Shown piece after piece: positions 9,992 through 19,420 of a stretch of 64,000 nucleotides of DNA. Every line of letters begins with the position of its first letter. Position 1 is the first letter of the stretch. The stretch comes from Streptomyces sp. RFCAC02 (GTDB lineage: Bacteria; Actinomycetota; Actinomycetes; Streptomycetales; Streptomycetaceae). The position numbers were made by a program, and so were the translations under genes. The stretch covers positions 3,164,501-3,228,500 of the forward strand of contig NZ_SAUH01000001.1 of assembly GCF_004193175.1 (NCBI RefSeq), read 5' to 3'. The notes beneath the pieces are model-generated. The model was not told where the DNA came from. It saw only the letters and a program-made list of their open reading frames with translations, and did no database searches.

Positions 9992-11194
9992 CTACTTCCC
10001 GGCCGCGCTGACGAGGGTGCCCATGAAGTCGTGCCGTATCCGCTCCACCGGGATGCCGGCGGACACCAGCGCGTCCACGCTCTTGCGGATCATCTGCGGC
10101 GGCCCGGACAGGTACCCGTCGCTCTCCCGCCACGGGCCGGACTGCCGCACCGCCTCGGGCAGCAGGCCCTGCGTCCCGCGCGTGGCGAGCTCCGCGACGA
10201 CCGGCCGTACCGAGAGCCAGGGCAGCCGGCGCTGCAGGTCGAGGAACGAGTCCAGGTCGTACAGCTCGGCATCGCGGTTGGCGCCGAAGAAGACATCGAC
10301 GGAGCGCCGCCCGCCGTGCGCGGCCACGTCCTCCACCAGCGCCTTGATCGGCGCGATGCCGGTGCTGCCGCCGACGCACACGAGCCCCCGCGACGAGGCG
10401 TGGTCCACCGTCATCTGCCCGTTCGGCGGCCCGAGGCGGATCACGTCCCCGCGCCGCGCGCGGTGCACGAGCGACCGGGACACCCAGCCCGCCGGCACCG
10501 CCTTGATGTGGAAGGACAGCAGCCCGTCCGAGCGCGGCGACGAGGCGAACGAGTAGTACCGCCACACGCGCGGCCACCACGGCGTCTCCACGCTCGCGTA
10601 CTGGCCGGCGCGGTAGGCGTACGGCTGGTCGGTGCGCACGGTGACGACCGCCACGTCGTTCGTCCGCCGCTCGTGGGAGACGATCTCCGCGTACCAGAAC
10701 GGCGGCGCGCGCAGCTCGTCGTCGGCCGCCGCGTCGATCATGATCTGCGAGATCGCCGTGTACGCCCGCACCCAGGCGCCCTCGGCCTCGGGGCCCCAGC
10801 TCGGAGCGAAACGTTCCAGCGCCGACATCAGGCACTCGCCGACGATCGGGTAGTGGTCGGACTGCGTGCCGTACTTGCGGTGCCCGCGGCCGAGATTGCT
10901 CAGGTACTCGGTCAGCGCCTCGGTGTCGTCGATGCGCTCCGCGGCGACGAGCAGCGCCCCGAACAGGCGATCGCGCTGCGAGTCCATGGCGGCCGGGAAC
11001 AGCTCGCGGAGCGCCGGTGCCTGGACGAAGAGGAGCGCGTAGAAGTAGGACGTGGCCTGGTCGGCCACCGGCTGGATCTCCGTGAGCGTGCGCTGGATGA
11101 TCTGCGCGTCGTGCGAGGGCGGCCTGCCGCCCTGGGTGGTCCCTTGCCCGGTGGTGGTGCTGGTGGCGCCGTCACCGGCCGATATCGCGGTCAT
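9992..11194 (-). CDS. hmp: Flavohaemoprotein (globin + FAD/NAD reductase), NO dioxygenase type
   Basis: A 400-residue protein with three parts: a haem globin domain (about residues 28-165; proximal His in LGRGHRKYG, distal-side Tyr in SYFYALLF), an FAD domain (VWRYYSFASSP) and an NAD domain (VGGSTGIAPIKALVED). This is the Hmp layout. Hmp enzymes use NAD(P)H and O2 to turn nitric oxide into nitrate. A nitric oxide synthase gene lies 8.7 kb away, so NO made by this strain could be removed by this protein. The unusual N-terminus is a Thr/Gly-rich 27-residue extension. The PNPOx-like gene follows on the same strand. Confidence 0.9.
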   Translation of the reverse strand: MTAISAGDGATSTTTGQGTTQGGRPPSHDAQIIQRTLTEIQPVADQATSYFYALLFVQAPALRELFPAAMDSQRDRLFGALLVAAERIDDTEALTEYLSNLGRGHRKYGTQSDHYPIVGECLMSALERFAPSWGPEAEGAWVRAYTAISQIMIDAAADDELRAPPFWYAEIVSHERRTNDVAVVTVRTDQPYAYRAGQYASVETPWWPRVWRYYSFASSPRSDGLLSFHIKAVPAGWVSRSLVHRARRGDVIRLGPPNGQMTVDHASSRGLVCVGGSTGIAPIKALVEDVAAHGGRRSVDVFFGANRDAELYDLDSFLDLQRRLPWLSVRPVVAELATRGTQGLLPEAVRQSGPWRESDGYLSGPPQMIRKSVDALVSAGIPVERIRHDFMGTLVSAAGK

Positions 11195-11426
11195 GACCCT
11201 GCCTCGCCTCGATCAACTCCCGATTGCACAGCGTGCGCGCATGCTCACCGGGAGCGGGTGGTTAACCGGAAACCCGGTTGTCACGCCCCCTGCATCTCAT
11301 AAACTGAACGGCTACTCACCGGCGTGATGCCGGTCCGACCCTACCGTTATGCGGCTGATACACAACCCCCCGGCCGCGACGCGTGTTTCGCTCCCCTTTC
11401 CCCGTCTTCACCTGGACTGCGCCGTC

Positions 11427-11876
11427 ATGAACATCGCCCTGAGACCCGCCGCCGCCGAAGATGTCCCCGCGATTGTCGCGATGCTCGCGGATGACATTCT
11501 CGGCGCGACCCGTGAGAATCCGGCCGATCTCACGCCGTATCGCGCGGCGTTCGACCGGCTGGCCGCCGACCCGTCGCAGCACCTCCTCGTCGCCGAGCTG
11601 GACGGGCGCACCGTCGGCTGCCTCCAACTCACCGTTCTCCACGGCCTGTCGCGTCAGGGCAGGTCACGTGCCCTCATCGAGGCCGTGCGCGTCGATTCCG
11701 CACTCCGCGGCCGGGGCATCGGCGGCACGATGATCCGCCTCGCCGTCGAGGAGGCGCGCCGCCTCGGCTGCGCCCTGGTGCAGCTCACCTCGGACAACAC
11801 CAGGAAAGACGCGCACCGTTTCTACGAGCGGCTCGGATTCCGCGCCACGCACACCGGTTTCAAGCGGGAATTGTGA
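11427..11876 (+). CDS. GNAT family N-acetyltransferase
   Basis: A 149-residue single GNAT domain. The acetyl-CoA pyrophosphate-binding loop is ALRGRGIGGTMI, preceded by the beta-4 strand IEAVRVDS and followed by the helix-strand FYERLGFRATH. It transfers acetyl groups to an amine of an unknown small molecule or protein. ATG 11427 begins the conserved domain (MNIALRPAAAEDV). The gene stands alone, divergent from the flavohaemoprotein across a 232-bp gap, and converges on the serine hydrolase gene. Confidence 0.88.
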   Translation: MNIALRPAAAEDVPAIVAMLADDILGATRENPADLTPYRAAFDRLAADPSQHLLVAELDGRTVGCLQLTVLHGLSRQGRSRALIEAVRVDSALRGRGIGGTMIRLAVEEARRLGCALVQLTSDNTRKDAHRFYERLGFRATHTGFKREL

Positions 11877-11927
11877 CGGGACGACAGGTCACCCCGCCCA
11901 CCGCAATGTGAAAGTTTCGTGCCGTGA

Positions 11928-13307
11928 TCAACGCCACCCGCCGGCATCACTTCCGCCGGGCACCGGCGATGCCGGGTCGTACGGCTTTCGGGTGAACACG
12001 AACGAGCCGAGATCCAGGTGGCTCACCAGGCCGTCCTCCCCGTGCACGGCGCGCAGCGTCTCGCCCGCCCAGTAGCCGTCGAGCCCCGTCCACGTCCCGT
12101 CGTCCTCCGGCCGGAACTCCGAGCCGCGACCCGCTCCGTCGGCCGGTCCGAGGTGGACCCGCCGGCCGGCCGTGAGCCGCAGGACATGGGGCGTCGGCCC
12201 CCAGAACCACGTTCCCGTGAGCGCGATCAGCGCCGGATCGGCGTCGGCGGCCGGCATCGGGCGCCAGGGTTCGGGGAGCACCGGTTCGTGCTCGGCCGTC
12301 AGCGCGATCAGGTCGCGGGCGAGTGAGGTGACCGCGGGTCCCGCCGTGGCGTTGGCCAGCACGACCGCGCCGAGCCGTTCCCCGGGGCTCGTCAGCACGG
12401 CCGCGAGGAACCCCGGCATCGACCCGGTGTGCCCCACGAGCAGCCGCTCGTCGTGTCGCAGGAGCTGCACCCCGAGCCCGTAGGACGCGTCCCACGCGGC
12501 GGCCTCGGGCGCCACGGCCGGGCGGCGCATCTCGGCCAGCGTGGCCGTGGACAGCACTCCGTCCTCTGTCCCGCCGGCCAGGAACGCGGCGAACGTGCCG
12601 AGGTCCCGCGCCGTGGACCACAACTGGCCCGCGGGCGCCATCCGCCCGGTGTCCACGGCCGGTTCCGGCTGCCGCGCGTCCGCGTACGGATGCACGGCCC
12701 AGCCCGCGGCGTGCGGCTCGCACGGCAGCGGGGTCGTCCGTGTCATGCCGAGCGGCGTCAGGACGTCCTCGCGCACCGCCTCGTACCACGGCGCGCCGCG
12801 CAGCTTCTCCACCAGGGCGCCGAGGAGGGCGTACCCCGGGTTCGAGTAGTGGTGCCGGCGTCCCGGCGGGTGCTTCAGCGGCCCCGGGCCGAAGATGTCG
12901 GTCAGTTCGGGACGGAGGTCGCCCGGTGTGCGCTCCCACCAGGGGCCGCGCGCCTCGGCGGCGAGACCGGAGGAGTGCGACAGGAGCTGCGCGATCGTGG
13001 CGTCGCCGCCGTGCGGGGTGGCGAGGTGGGCGCGCAGCGGGTCGCCCAGGTCGAGCAGCCCCTCGTCGCGCAGCCGCAGAACGGCGACGGCCGTCAGTGT
13101 CTTGGTGATCGATCCGATGCGGTACTGGACCCCGGCCGGGTCTGCGCCGTCCGGCAGTTCACCGCGTGCCGCGCTCCACACGGTGCGGCCGTCCCGCACC
13201 AGGGCGGCGACCACCGACGGGGCGCGGCCCCGGGCCTGGGTGACCGCGAGGCGGTGGGCGAGGACACGGCGTGTGCCGGGCAGCGGTTCGTCGAAGTCGT
13301 CCGTCAT
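11928..13307 (-). CDS. Serine hydrolase, beta-lactamase/class C family
   Basis: A 459-residue serine hydrolase of the class C beta-lactamase/DD-peptidase fold. Catalytic motifs are Ser66-I-T-Lys69 (IGSITK) and Tyr154-S-Asn156 (HHYSNPGY), with HTG near residue 290 in place of KTG. A C-terminal domain of about 120 residues resembles the lipocalin-like tail seen on such esterases. No signal peptide is visible after MTDDFDEPLPG, so it is probably cytoplasmic and an esterase or peptidase rather than a drug-resistance enzyme. I used ATG 13307, as upstream codons show no family similarity. Confidence 0.87.
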   Translation of the reverse strand: MTDDFDEPLPGTRRVLAHRLAVTQARGRAPSVVAALVRDGRTVWSAARGELPDGADPAGVQYRIGSITKTLTAVAVLRLRDEGLLDLGDPLRAHLATPHGGDATIAQLLSHSSGLAAEARGPWWERTPGDLRPELTDIFGPGPLKHPPGRRHHYSNPGYALLGALVEKLRGAPWYEAVREDVLTPLGMTRTTPLPCEPHAAGWAVHPYADARQPEPAVDTGRMAPAGQLWSTARDLGTFAAFLAGGTEDGVLSTATLAEMRRPAVAPEAAAWDASYGLGVQLLRHDERLLVGHTGSMPGFLAAVLTSPGERLGAVVLANATAGPAVTSLARDLIALTAEHEPVLPEPWRPMPAADADPALIALTGTWFWGPTPHVLRLTAGRRVHLGPADGAGRGSEFRPEDDGTWTGLDGYWAGETLRAVHGEDGLVSHLDLGSFVFTRKPYDPASPVPGGSDAGGWR

Positions 13308-13432
13308 GACGCCCAGCCAACCGCCCGGGGCGGGGGCGCGCCAGTGACTTCGCGCGCCGTGCGGATCGCGTGTGACGCAGCACTCGTACAAACGGGTCGC
13401 CCCGGTGGCGCGGGATCGGGGAGGCTGGACGG

Positions 13433-14338
13433 GTGACGACCACCGCATCGCCCGACGCGCTTCCCCTCGATCCGGAGGCGCTGCCGATCCGGCGCCTCAG
13501 TCTCGCCGATCACACCGCCTGCCTGGACCTCGCCGAGAGCCGCGGCTGGGGCCGCAAGGACAGGAAGTGGCGTCTCCTCCTCGCCGCCGGCCGGGGGTAC
13601 GGCATCGACGCCCCCGCCGGCGACCCGGTGGGCGGGCTCGTCGCCACGGTCGTCGCCACCTCCTGCGCCGGCACGCTCGGCGCGATCAGCATGGTCCTCA
13701 CCGCCGAGCGCTACGGACGCCGCGGCCTCGCGAGCCGGCTGCTGCGCCATGTGATCGCCGAAGCGGCGGGCACGCCGCTGTTCCTGTCGGCCACTCAGGA
13801 GGCCCTGCCGCTGTACCGGCGGTTCGGTTTCGCGGAGGCCGGCGCGTCCGACACCTTCCGCGGCCACTTCACCGGCTCCCGCCCGGCCCCGGCGGCGGAG
13901 GCGTCCGGCGTCCGGCCGGCCACCGCCGCCGACCTGCCGGGCGTCCTGGCGCTCGACCGCACGGCGTTCGGCGCCGACCGGACGGACCTCCTCGCCCGCC
14001 TGCCGTCGTTCGCCGACCAGTTCCTCGTCGCCGAGGACGGGGGCGCTCTCACCGGCTTCGCCGCGGCCTGGCCGCAGCCGGCGTCGACCGTGCTCGGCCC
14101 CGTGATCGCCCGCGACCCGGCGACCGCGCAGGCCCTGATCTCCCGTCTCGCTGCGGGCGCGCCCGCAGGCGTCCCGCTCCGCACGGACGTGGACAGGCGC
14201 CACCCCGAGCTCGCCGACTGGCTCGCGGCCAACGGCCTCGTGCCGCACGGCACCTCGACCCTGATGACCCTGGGCATCCGCGACCTGCCGGGCGACATCA
14301 CCCGCCGCTTCGCACCTCTGTCGTCCGCCGTCGGCTGA
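13433..14338 (+). CDS. Tandem-GNAT N-acetyltransferase
   Basis: A 301-residue protein with two GNAT-like halves. The N-terminal domain (about residues 15-140) has the acetyl-CoA loop in MVLTAERYGRRGLASRLL and the strand LYRRFGFAEAG. The second half (about 155-290) begins VRPATAADLPGV and is weaker in its CoA loop (ARDPATAQALI). Such proteins acetylate amines, with one half often degenerate. It starts at GTG 13433, divergent from the serine hydrolase across 125 bp, and ends 9 bp before the convergent aminotransferase gene. Substrate unknown. Confidence 0.82.
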   Translation: MTTTASPDALPLDPEALPIRRLSLADHTACLDLAESRGWGRKDRKWRLLLAAGRGYGIDAPAGDPVGGLVATVVATSCAGTLGAISMVLTAERYGRRGLASRLLRHVIAEAAGTPLFLSATQEALPLYRRFGFAEAGASDTFRGHFTGSRPAPAAEASGVRPATAADLPGVLALDRTAFGADRTDLLARLPSFADQFLVAEDGGALTGFAAAWPQPASTVLGPVIARDPATAQALISRLAAGAPAGVPLRTDVDRRHPELADWLAANGLVPHGTSTLMTLGIRDLPGDITRRFAPLSSAVG

Positions 14339-14347
14339 CCGCCGCCG

Positions 14348-15508
14348 TCACAGGTTCTGCAGCCGTGCGACGGCCTCGTCGAGCGTCGTCCCGCGCTTGC
14401 AGAACGTGAAACGCACCTGCGTGGTGCCGACGCCGGGCGTCGTGTGGAAGACGGAGTTCGGGATGGCGACGACACCGCAGCGGGCGGGCAGCGCGCGGCA
14501 GAAGGTGGCGGCGTCCTCGTCGGTCAGCGGTGCGATGTCCGTCGTGATGAAGTAGGTGCCCTGCGGGCGGTGCACCTCGAAACCCGCCGTGGCCAGCCCG
14601 GCCGCCAGCAGGTCGCGCTTGGCCCGCAGATCCTCGCGCAGGCCCGTGAAGTAGTCGCCGGGCAGGCGCAGCGCCTCGGCCACGGCGTACTGGAAGGGCC
14701 CCGCGCTCACGTAGGTGAGGAACTGCTTCGCCGTCCGCACCGCCGCCACGAGCGGCGCGGCGGCCGTCACCCAGCCCACCTTCCACCCGGTGAACGAGAA
14801 GGTCTTCCCGCCGGAGGAGATGCACACCGTCCGGTCGCGCATCCCCGGCAGGGAGATCAGGGGGACGTGCTCGCCGTCGAACACCAGGTGCTCGTACACC
14901 TCGTCGGTCACCACCAGCAGGTCGTGCCGTACGGCGAGTTCGGCGATCGCCGCCAGCTCACCGCGGGTGAGGACCATGCCGGACGGGTTGTGCGGGGAGT
15001 TGAGGAGCAGCAGGCGCGTGCGGGGTGTGATGGCGTCGCGCAGGGCGTCCAGGTCGGGGCGGAAGTCCGGGGCGCGCAGGGTCAGCGGCATGGGGTGTGC
15101 GCCCGCCATGGCGATGGACGCGGTGTAGGAGTCGTAGAACGGCTCGAACGCGATGACCTCGTCGCCCGGCTCGAGCAGCGCGAGCATCGACGCCGCGATC
15201 GCCTCCGTGGCACCCGCCGTGACCAGGATCTCCGTGGCAGGGTCGAACGCCAGCCCGTAGAAGCGCCGCTGGTGCTCGGCGATCGCCTCGCGCAGCTCGG
15301 GGACGCCGGGACCGGGCGGGTACTGGTTGCCCCGGCCGTCGCGCAGGGCGCGGACGGCGGCCTCGCGCACCGCCTCGGGGCCGTCCGTGTCGGGGAAGCC
15401 CTGGCCGAGGTTGATGGCGCCCGTCGCGGTGGCGAGGGCCGACATCTCGGCGAAGATCGTGGTGCCGAGTCCTTCGAGCCTGCGGTTCAGCAGGGGCCTG
15501 CCGTTCAT
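14348..15508 (-). CDS. PLP-dependent class I/II aminotransferase
   Basis: A 386-residue fold-type I aminotransferase. Landmarks are the INLGQGFPDTDGP start, the LLNSPHNPSG substrate loop, DEVYEHLVFDG, and the PLP lysine in SSGGKTFSFTGWKVGW; the C-terminal VRFTFCK carries the carboxylate-binding Arg. It most resembles the kynurenine/methionine-type aminotransferase subgroup (YbdL-like), which transfers amino groups to 2-oxo acids; exact substrate uncertain. I chose ATG 15508 because MNGRPLLNRRLEG starts the homology and AAGGAC lies upstream; a longer frame reaching 15637 looks like a non-coding extension. Confidence 0.9.
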   Translation of the reverse strand: MNGRPLLNRRLEGLGTTIFAEMSALATATGAINLGQGFPDTDGPEAVREAAVRALRDGRGNQYPPGPGVPELREAIAEHQRRFYGLAFDPATEILVTAGATEAIAASMLALLEPGDEVIAFEPFYDSYTASIAMAGAHPMPLTLRAPDFRPDLDALRDAITPRTRLLLLNSPHNPSGMVLTRGELAAIAELAVRHDLLVVTDEVYEHLVFDGEHVPLISLPGMRDRTVCISSGGKTFSFTGWKVGWVTAAAPLVAAVRTAKQFLTYVSAGPFQYAVAEALRLPGDYFTGLREDLRAKRDLLAAGLATAGFEVHRPQGTYFITTDIAPLTDEDAATFCRALPARCGVVAIPNSVFHTTPGVGTTQVRFTFCKRGTTLDEAVARLQNL

Positions 15509-15702
15509 GTCCCACCGTCCTTGGTCCGCGTCCGGCCGCGGCGCGTCGGTCCGTGGGGCCATCCTGTCACCCGGCCGCCCGCCCGCCCGCGCCGTCGCGA
15601 CCGGTTCCGGTCGCGGGGGCCGCCACCGGCGTGTCAAGGCGGCCCGCGGGCGGGTACGGTGCTCGGGTCACGAATCAGCCGTCGTGGGGGAGCGGGCCGA
15701 GC

Positions 15703-16455
15703 ATGCTGCCATCCGAGCCGGGGCCACAGAAGCCCGCCGAACCGCCCGGGAGCGGGCTCTACGCGTCCCCCGCCGCGGCGCCGGGCACCGTGGACGCGGC
15801 CACCCGCACGGAGACCGTCGGCATCGGCGCCCTGTCCTGGCCGTCCAGGATCGTCATAGCGCTGGCGCTGGGCGGCATCGCCATATACGGCGTGTTCCAC
15901 CTGCTGATGGTGTTCCTCTTCGTCGCACCGTCCAACACCGCCCGTGAACAGGGCAAGGACCGGGTCGTCGGCTACGTCATGCCCGAGTTCGAGCAGAACT
16001 GGAAGCTGTTCGCGCCCAACCCGCTGCAGCGCAACGTCGCCGTCGAGGTCCGGTTCGAGGTGGACGGTCCCGAGGGCGGCGCCTCCCGCGTCACCGAGTG
16101 GTACGACCTCACGGCGACCGACATCGACGCGATCCGCCACAACCTCCTCCCCAGCCACGCCGACCAGAACATGCTGCGCCGCGCCTGGGACCTCTACACC
16201 GGGTCCCACGACGACGACGGCGACCCGGTCGGCCTGCGCGGCGAGCTGTCCGAGACCTACATCCGCCGGATCGCGCTGGCCAGGATCGGCGACCGCGTCG
16301 ACGTCTCGGCCGTGACCCGGGTGCAGTTCCGCGAGGCCAGGACACGCGTTCCCGCCCCGGACTGGCGCACCGAGGACTACGAGACGGACACCGAGTACAC
16401 GCTGACGGACTGGCGCGACGTCCAGCCCGGGGACCTGCCGGAGGACCGGTCATGA
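15703..16455 (+). CDS. DUF5819 family membrane-anchored protein
   Basis: A 250-residue protein with a Pro/Gly-rich N-terminus, one membrane segment (about residues 47-77, IVIALALGGIAIYGVFHLLM) and an extracytoplasmic domain including FAPNPLQRNV and EWYDLTATD. This matches DUF5819, which regularly precedes HTTM-domain proteins. Its stop overlaps the start of the HTTM gene (ATGA), indicating translational coupling and probably a physical partnership in the membrane. ATG 15703 has GGGGGAG about 12 bases upstream. No biochemical role is established to my knowledge. Confidence 0.85.
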   Translation: MLPSEPGPQKPAEPPGSGLYASPAAAPGTVDAATRTETVGIGALSWPSRIVIALALGGIAIYGVFHLLMVFLFVAPSNTAREQGKDRVVGYVMPEFEQNWKLFAPNPLQRNVAVEVRFEVDGPEGGASRVTEWYDLTATDIDAIRHNLLPSHADQNMLRRAWDLYTGSHDDDGDPVGLRGELSETYIRRIALARIGDRVDVSAVTRVQFREARTRVPAPDWRTEDYETDTEYTLTDWRDVQPGDLPEDRS

Positions 16456-17726
16456 CCGCCGCCCCGCCGCCCGCCGCCCCGCCGTCGCCGTTCAAGGGCC
16501 TGAGCCGGGGATTCGACGCGGCCGTCGCCCGGGGCATCGGCCATGTCACCCGCCGCACGCTCGGCCCGCACCAGAGCGCGGTCGTGCGGATCGGCTTCGC
16601 CGCGACGATGCTGCTGTTCCTGCTGCGCGAGTGGCCCAACCGCGACACGCTGTACGGCCCGGGCAGCCCCTGGGGCCTCGACCTCGCGACCCGCTTCGTC
16701 GACAGCAACCAGGCGTTCACCGTCCTGCTGTGGTCGCACTCCACGGTCTGGTTCGAGTGCGTCTACCACACCACACTCCTCGCGTGCGTGGCCCTGCTCC
16801 TCGGCTGGCGGACGCGGTTCAGTTCCATCGTGTTCATGGTCGGCGTCCTGTCCCTCCAGAACCGCAGCGTCTTCATGGGGGACGGCGGCGACAACGTCAT
16901 CCACCTCATGGCCATGTACCTCACGCTCACCCGCTGCGGACGCGTCTGGTCCCTGGACGCGCGCCGCGAGGCGAGGCGGCAGGACGGGGACGGGGACGAT
17001 CCCGTCGGCGTCACGCTGTGGGTCGCCTCGGGCGTCGGGCTGCTGCTGTCCCTCACCTCGGGGAAGCTGGACAGCTGGATCTGGGCCGCCTTCCTCTGCG
17101 GCATGTGGGCCGTGCACGCCGTCTGGTGGCTGCTCCGCCGGTACGCGCCGGGGGAGCCGCGCGTCGTCGCCGACATCATCGCGAACCTCGTCCACAACGC
17201 GGCGATCGCCGTGATCATGTGCGAGGTGTGCCTGATCTACGCCGCCGCCGGCTGGTACAAGATCCAGGGCTCGCGCTGGCAGGACGGCACCGCCGTCTAC
17301 TACCCCATGCACCTCGACTACTTCACGCCGTGGCCCTGGCTGTCGGACCTCCTGTCGCAGAACGGCTGGATCATCCTCGTGATGAGCTACATGACCGTCT
17401 TCGTACAGGTCGGGTTCGTCTTCGCGCTGCTCAACCGGCGGGCCAAGAACATCCTGCTCTTCGTGATGGTCGGCGAGCACATCGGCATCGCGGTGCTGAT
17501 GGGGCTGCCGTTCTTCTCGCTGGCGATGATCGCGATGGACAGCGTGTTCCTGCCGACCGCGTTCCTGCTGTGGGGCGGGTCGCGGGTGCGCGCGGTGGCG
17601 GAACGGCTGCGGCTGCTGCCCCGGCCCGCTCCCGCGGGCGTCCCGGCACCGCGGGACGGCGCGGTGCAGGCGCCGGTGCCGGGACCGCGCCCGGCGGTGC
17701 CCGACCGGGCGTCCGAACGGTGGTGA
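16452..17726 (+). CDS. HTTM domain-containing membrane protein
   Basis: A 424-residue polytopic protein with about eight hydrophobic stretches between residues 45 and 385. It resembles the HTTM (horizontally transferred transmembrane) family related to vitamin K-dependent gamma-carboxylase; the region YAAAGWYKIQGSRWQDGTAVYYPMH contains the conserved K-x-x-x-x-W/G-T pattern of this family. Whether bacterial members carboxylate anything is unproved. It forms a coupled cluster with DUF5819 (overlap 4 bp upstream) and TrmH (overlap 4 bp downstream). The C-terminal ~45 residues are Pro/Ala-rich and probably disordered. Confidence 0.85.
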   Translation: MTAAPPPAAPPSPFKGLSRGFDAAVARGIGHVTRRTLGPHQSAVVRIGFAATMLLFLLREWPNRDTLYGPGSPWGLDLATRFVDSNQAFTVLLWSHSTVWFECVYHTTLLACVALLLGWRTRFSSIVFMVGVLSLQNRSVFMGDGGDNVIHLMAMYLTLTRCGRVWSLDARREARRQDGDGDDPVGVTLWVASGVGLLLSLTSGKLDSWIWAAFLCGMWAVHAVWWLLRRYAPGEPRVVADIIANLVHNAAIAVIMCEVCLIYAAAGWYKIQGSRWQDGTAVYYPMHLDYFTPWPWLSDLLSQNGWIILVMSYMTVFVQVGFVFALLNRRAKNILLFVMVGEHIGIAVLMGLPFFSLAMIAMDSVFLPTAFLLWGGSRVRAVAERLRLLPRPAPAGVPAPRDGAVQAPVPGPRPAVPDRASERW

Positions 17727-18448
17727 ACGATGCCGCGGACCGCTGGCGGGAGCTGGCGGCCGGTCCCGCGGTGCTCCTCGACGGCTTCCACGCGCTGAAG
17801 CACGCCGTACGGTTCGGCGCCGAGGTCCCGCTCGCCGTCACCTCCGACAAACCGGCGGCGCTCGCCCTCGCCGCCGACCTGGCGCCGGACGTGGCACCCG
17901 CCCTGGACGCGCTGCTGACGCCCGTGCCGGCCGCCGTGCTCGCCGCGCTCGTCACGCGCCCGCACCCCACGGGTGTCGCGGCGCTCGCCGTCCCCGCGCC
18001 CCGTGAACCGGTCCGCGACGCCCCCGTCGTCGTCCTCGACAACCCCCGCCACCTCGGCAACATCGGTGCCGTCGTCCGCCTCGCCGCCGGCGCGGGCGCG
18101 GGCGGCGTCCTCACCACCGGCACCGCCGACCCCTGGCACCCGGCGGTCCTGCGCGCGGCGGCCGGGCTGCACTGGGCGACGGCCGTGCGCCGGTGCACGA
18201 CCGCCGAGCTGCCCCCCGGTCCCCTCTACGCCCTCGACCCGGACGGCGCGGACCTGCGGACCGTGACGATCGAGGACGGCGCGCTGCTGGCGTTCGGTTC
18301 CGAACGGGCCGGCCTGTCCCCCGCCGTGCGCGCCCGCGCGACCACCCTGCTCGCGCTTCCCATGCGCCCACGGGTGTCCAGCTACAACCTCGCCACCAGC
18401 GTCGCCATGACGCTCTACCACTGGATGGCGCGGCGCCCGCCGGCCTGA
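17723..18448 (+). CDS. TrmH/SpoU family RNA methyltransferase
   Basis: A 241-residue SPOUT methyltransferase. Motif 1 is DNPRHLGNIGAVVRLA, motif 2 FGSERAGLS, and motif 3 RVSSYNLATSVAMTLY, which together form the knotted SAM site. These enzymes 2'-O-methylate ribose in rRNA or tRNA. The N-terminal ~90 residues form a substrate domain. GTG 17723 overlaps the HTTM stop; a GTG one codon earlier is equally possible. The link to the membrane genes upstream may be only positional. Confidence 0.88.
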   Translation: MNDAADRWRELAAGPAVLLDGFHALKHAVRFGAEVPLAVTSDKPAALALAADLAPDVAPALDALLTPVPAAVLAALVTRPHPTGVAALAVPAPREPVRDAPVVVLDNPRHLGNIGAVVRLAAGAGAGGVLTTGTADPWHPAVLRAAAGLHWATAVRRCTTAELPPGPLYALDPDGADLRTVTIEDGALLAFGSERAGLSPAVRARATTLLALPMRPRVSSYNLATSVAMTLYHWMARRPPA

Positions 18449-18461
18449 GCCGCGCGGGACG

Positions 18462-19127
18462 TCAGTGGGCGCCCGCGTTGTACTTGGCGATGCCCTCGTT
18501 CAGCTCGCGCAGTCCGTCGATGCGCATGGTCGGCAGCGTGTCGGCATCGGGGTCGAAGCGGTGGGTGAGCCCCCACGGACCCCGGTTGATCAGCGCCGTC
18601 TGCAGTCCGGCCGCGCCGGCCGGGCGGATGTCCTCGTCGAGCCGGTCCCCGACGTAGAGGACCTCGTGGGGTTCGAGCCGCAGGGCCTGCGCCATGATCT
18701 GGAAGAACCGGGGGTCCGGCTTCTCGATGCCGCCCGTGTCGTACGAGGTGGCGATCAGGTCCACGGTGCTCTCGAACAGCCGGCGGAGGATGATCGTCGT
18801 CGCCTCCGACTGGTTGGCGGCCACTCCGACCAGCAGACCGGCCTGCCGCAGGAGTCGGATGGTGATCCGGACGTCCGGGTACAGGTCGTTCTCGCCGAAC
18901 CACTCCGGCTGGTCCACGGCGTCGCGCTTGGCCCGCTCACGTGCCAGGTCGAAGCCCGGCTTGAAGATCTTGAACGTGTCCCAGTGCTCCCTGCCCTGGG
19001 CGATCGTCACCCCGAACTGCGTCGAGAACGTGTGGCGCGGCACGCCCAGCCAGGCGGCCCAGCCGTCCCACTCGCGGCTCTCGTCCACCAGGCACTCACC
19101 GACGTCGAACAACACGGCTCGAATCAT
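18462..19127 (-). CDS. HAD family hydrolase
   Basis: A 221-residue haloacid dehalogenase superfamily phosphatase. Motif I is AVLFDVGECLVDE, with the nucleophilic Asp but Gly where most members have the second Asp. Motif II is VGVAANQS, motif III includes the Lys of GIEKPDPRFF, and motif IV is YVGDRLDEDI. The cap is the C1 helical type between motifs I and II. It probably dephosphorylates a small phosphorylated metabolite; the Gly in motif I resembles the YihX-like subgroup. It converges on the methyltransferase gene with a 13-bp gap. Confidence 0.88.
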   Translation of the reverse strand: MIRAVLFDVGECLVDESREWDGWAAWLGVPRHTFSTQFGVTIAQGREHWDTFKIFKPGFDLARERAKRDAVDQPEWFGENDLYPDVRITIRLLRQAGLLVGVAANQSEATTIILRRLFESTVDLIATSYDTGGIEKPDPRFFQIMAQALRLEPHEVLYVGDRLDEDIRPAGAAGLQTALINRGPWGLTHRFDPDADTLPTMRIDGLRELNEGIAKYNAGAH

Positions 19128-19420
19128 GGGCGGCAGCGTACGCACGGCCCCGGGGGCGGGAAACGGTGTTGTACGCGATCCGGGCGGTCCCCGGCCGAAC
19201 CCGGGACAGGCCGGGGGCGGACCTGGCATAGTGCCCCCAGCATGTGCCCCGGGCCGGCCCGCCACCCACCCGCCGCGGATTCGAACGCGCGGCCCGTTTC
19301 ACCCCCGGCCCGTCCCCCGAAGGGGTCTTCCGTTGCGCAATGCGGTGGAAATCGGCGTCCTCCCGGTACGGACAGCGAGCAGAGTGGTCCCGACGGTGAC
19401 GGACGACGGAGGGGGCCGCG

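Noticed and set aside
11285..11310. NsrR-like operator before the flavohaemoprotein (TGCATCTCATAAACTGA)
   Set aside because: Only one half-site resembles the consensus; too weak to list as a feature.
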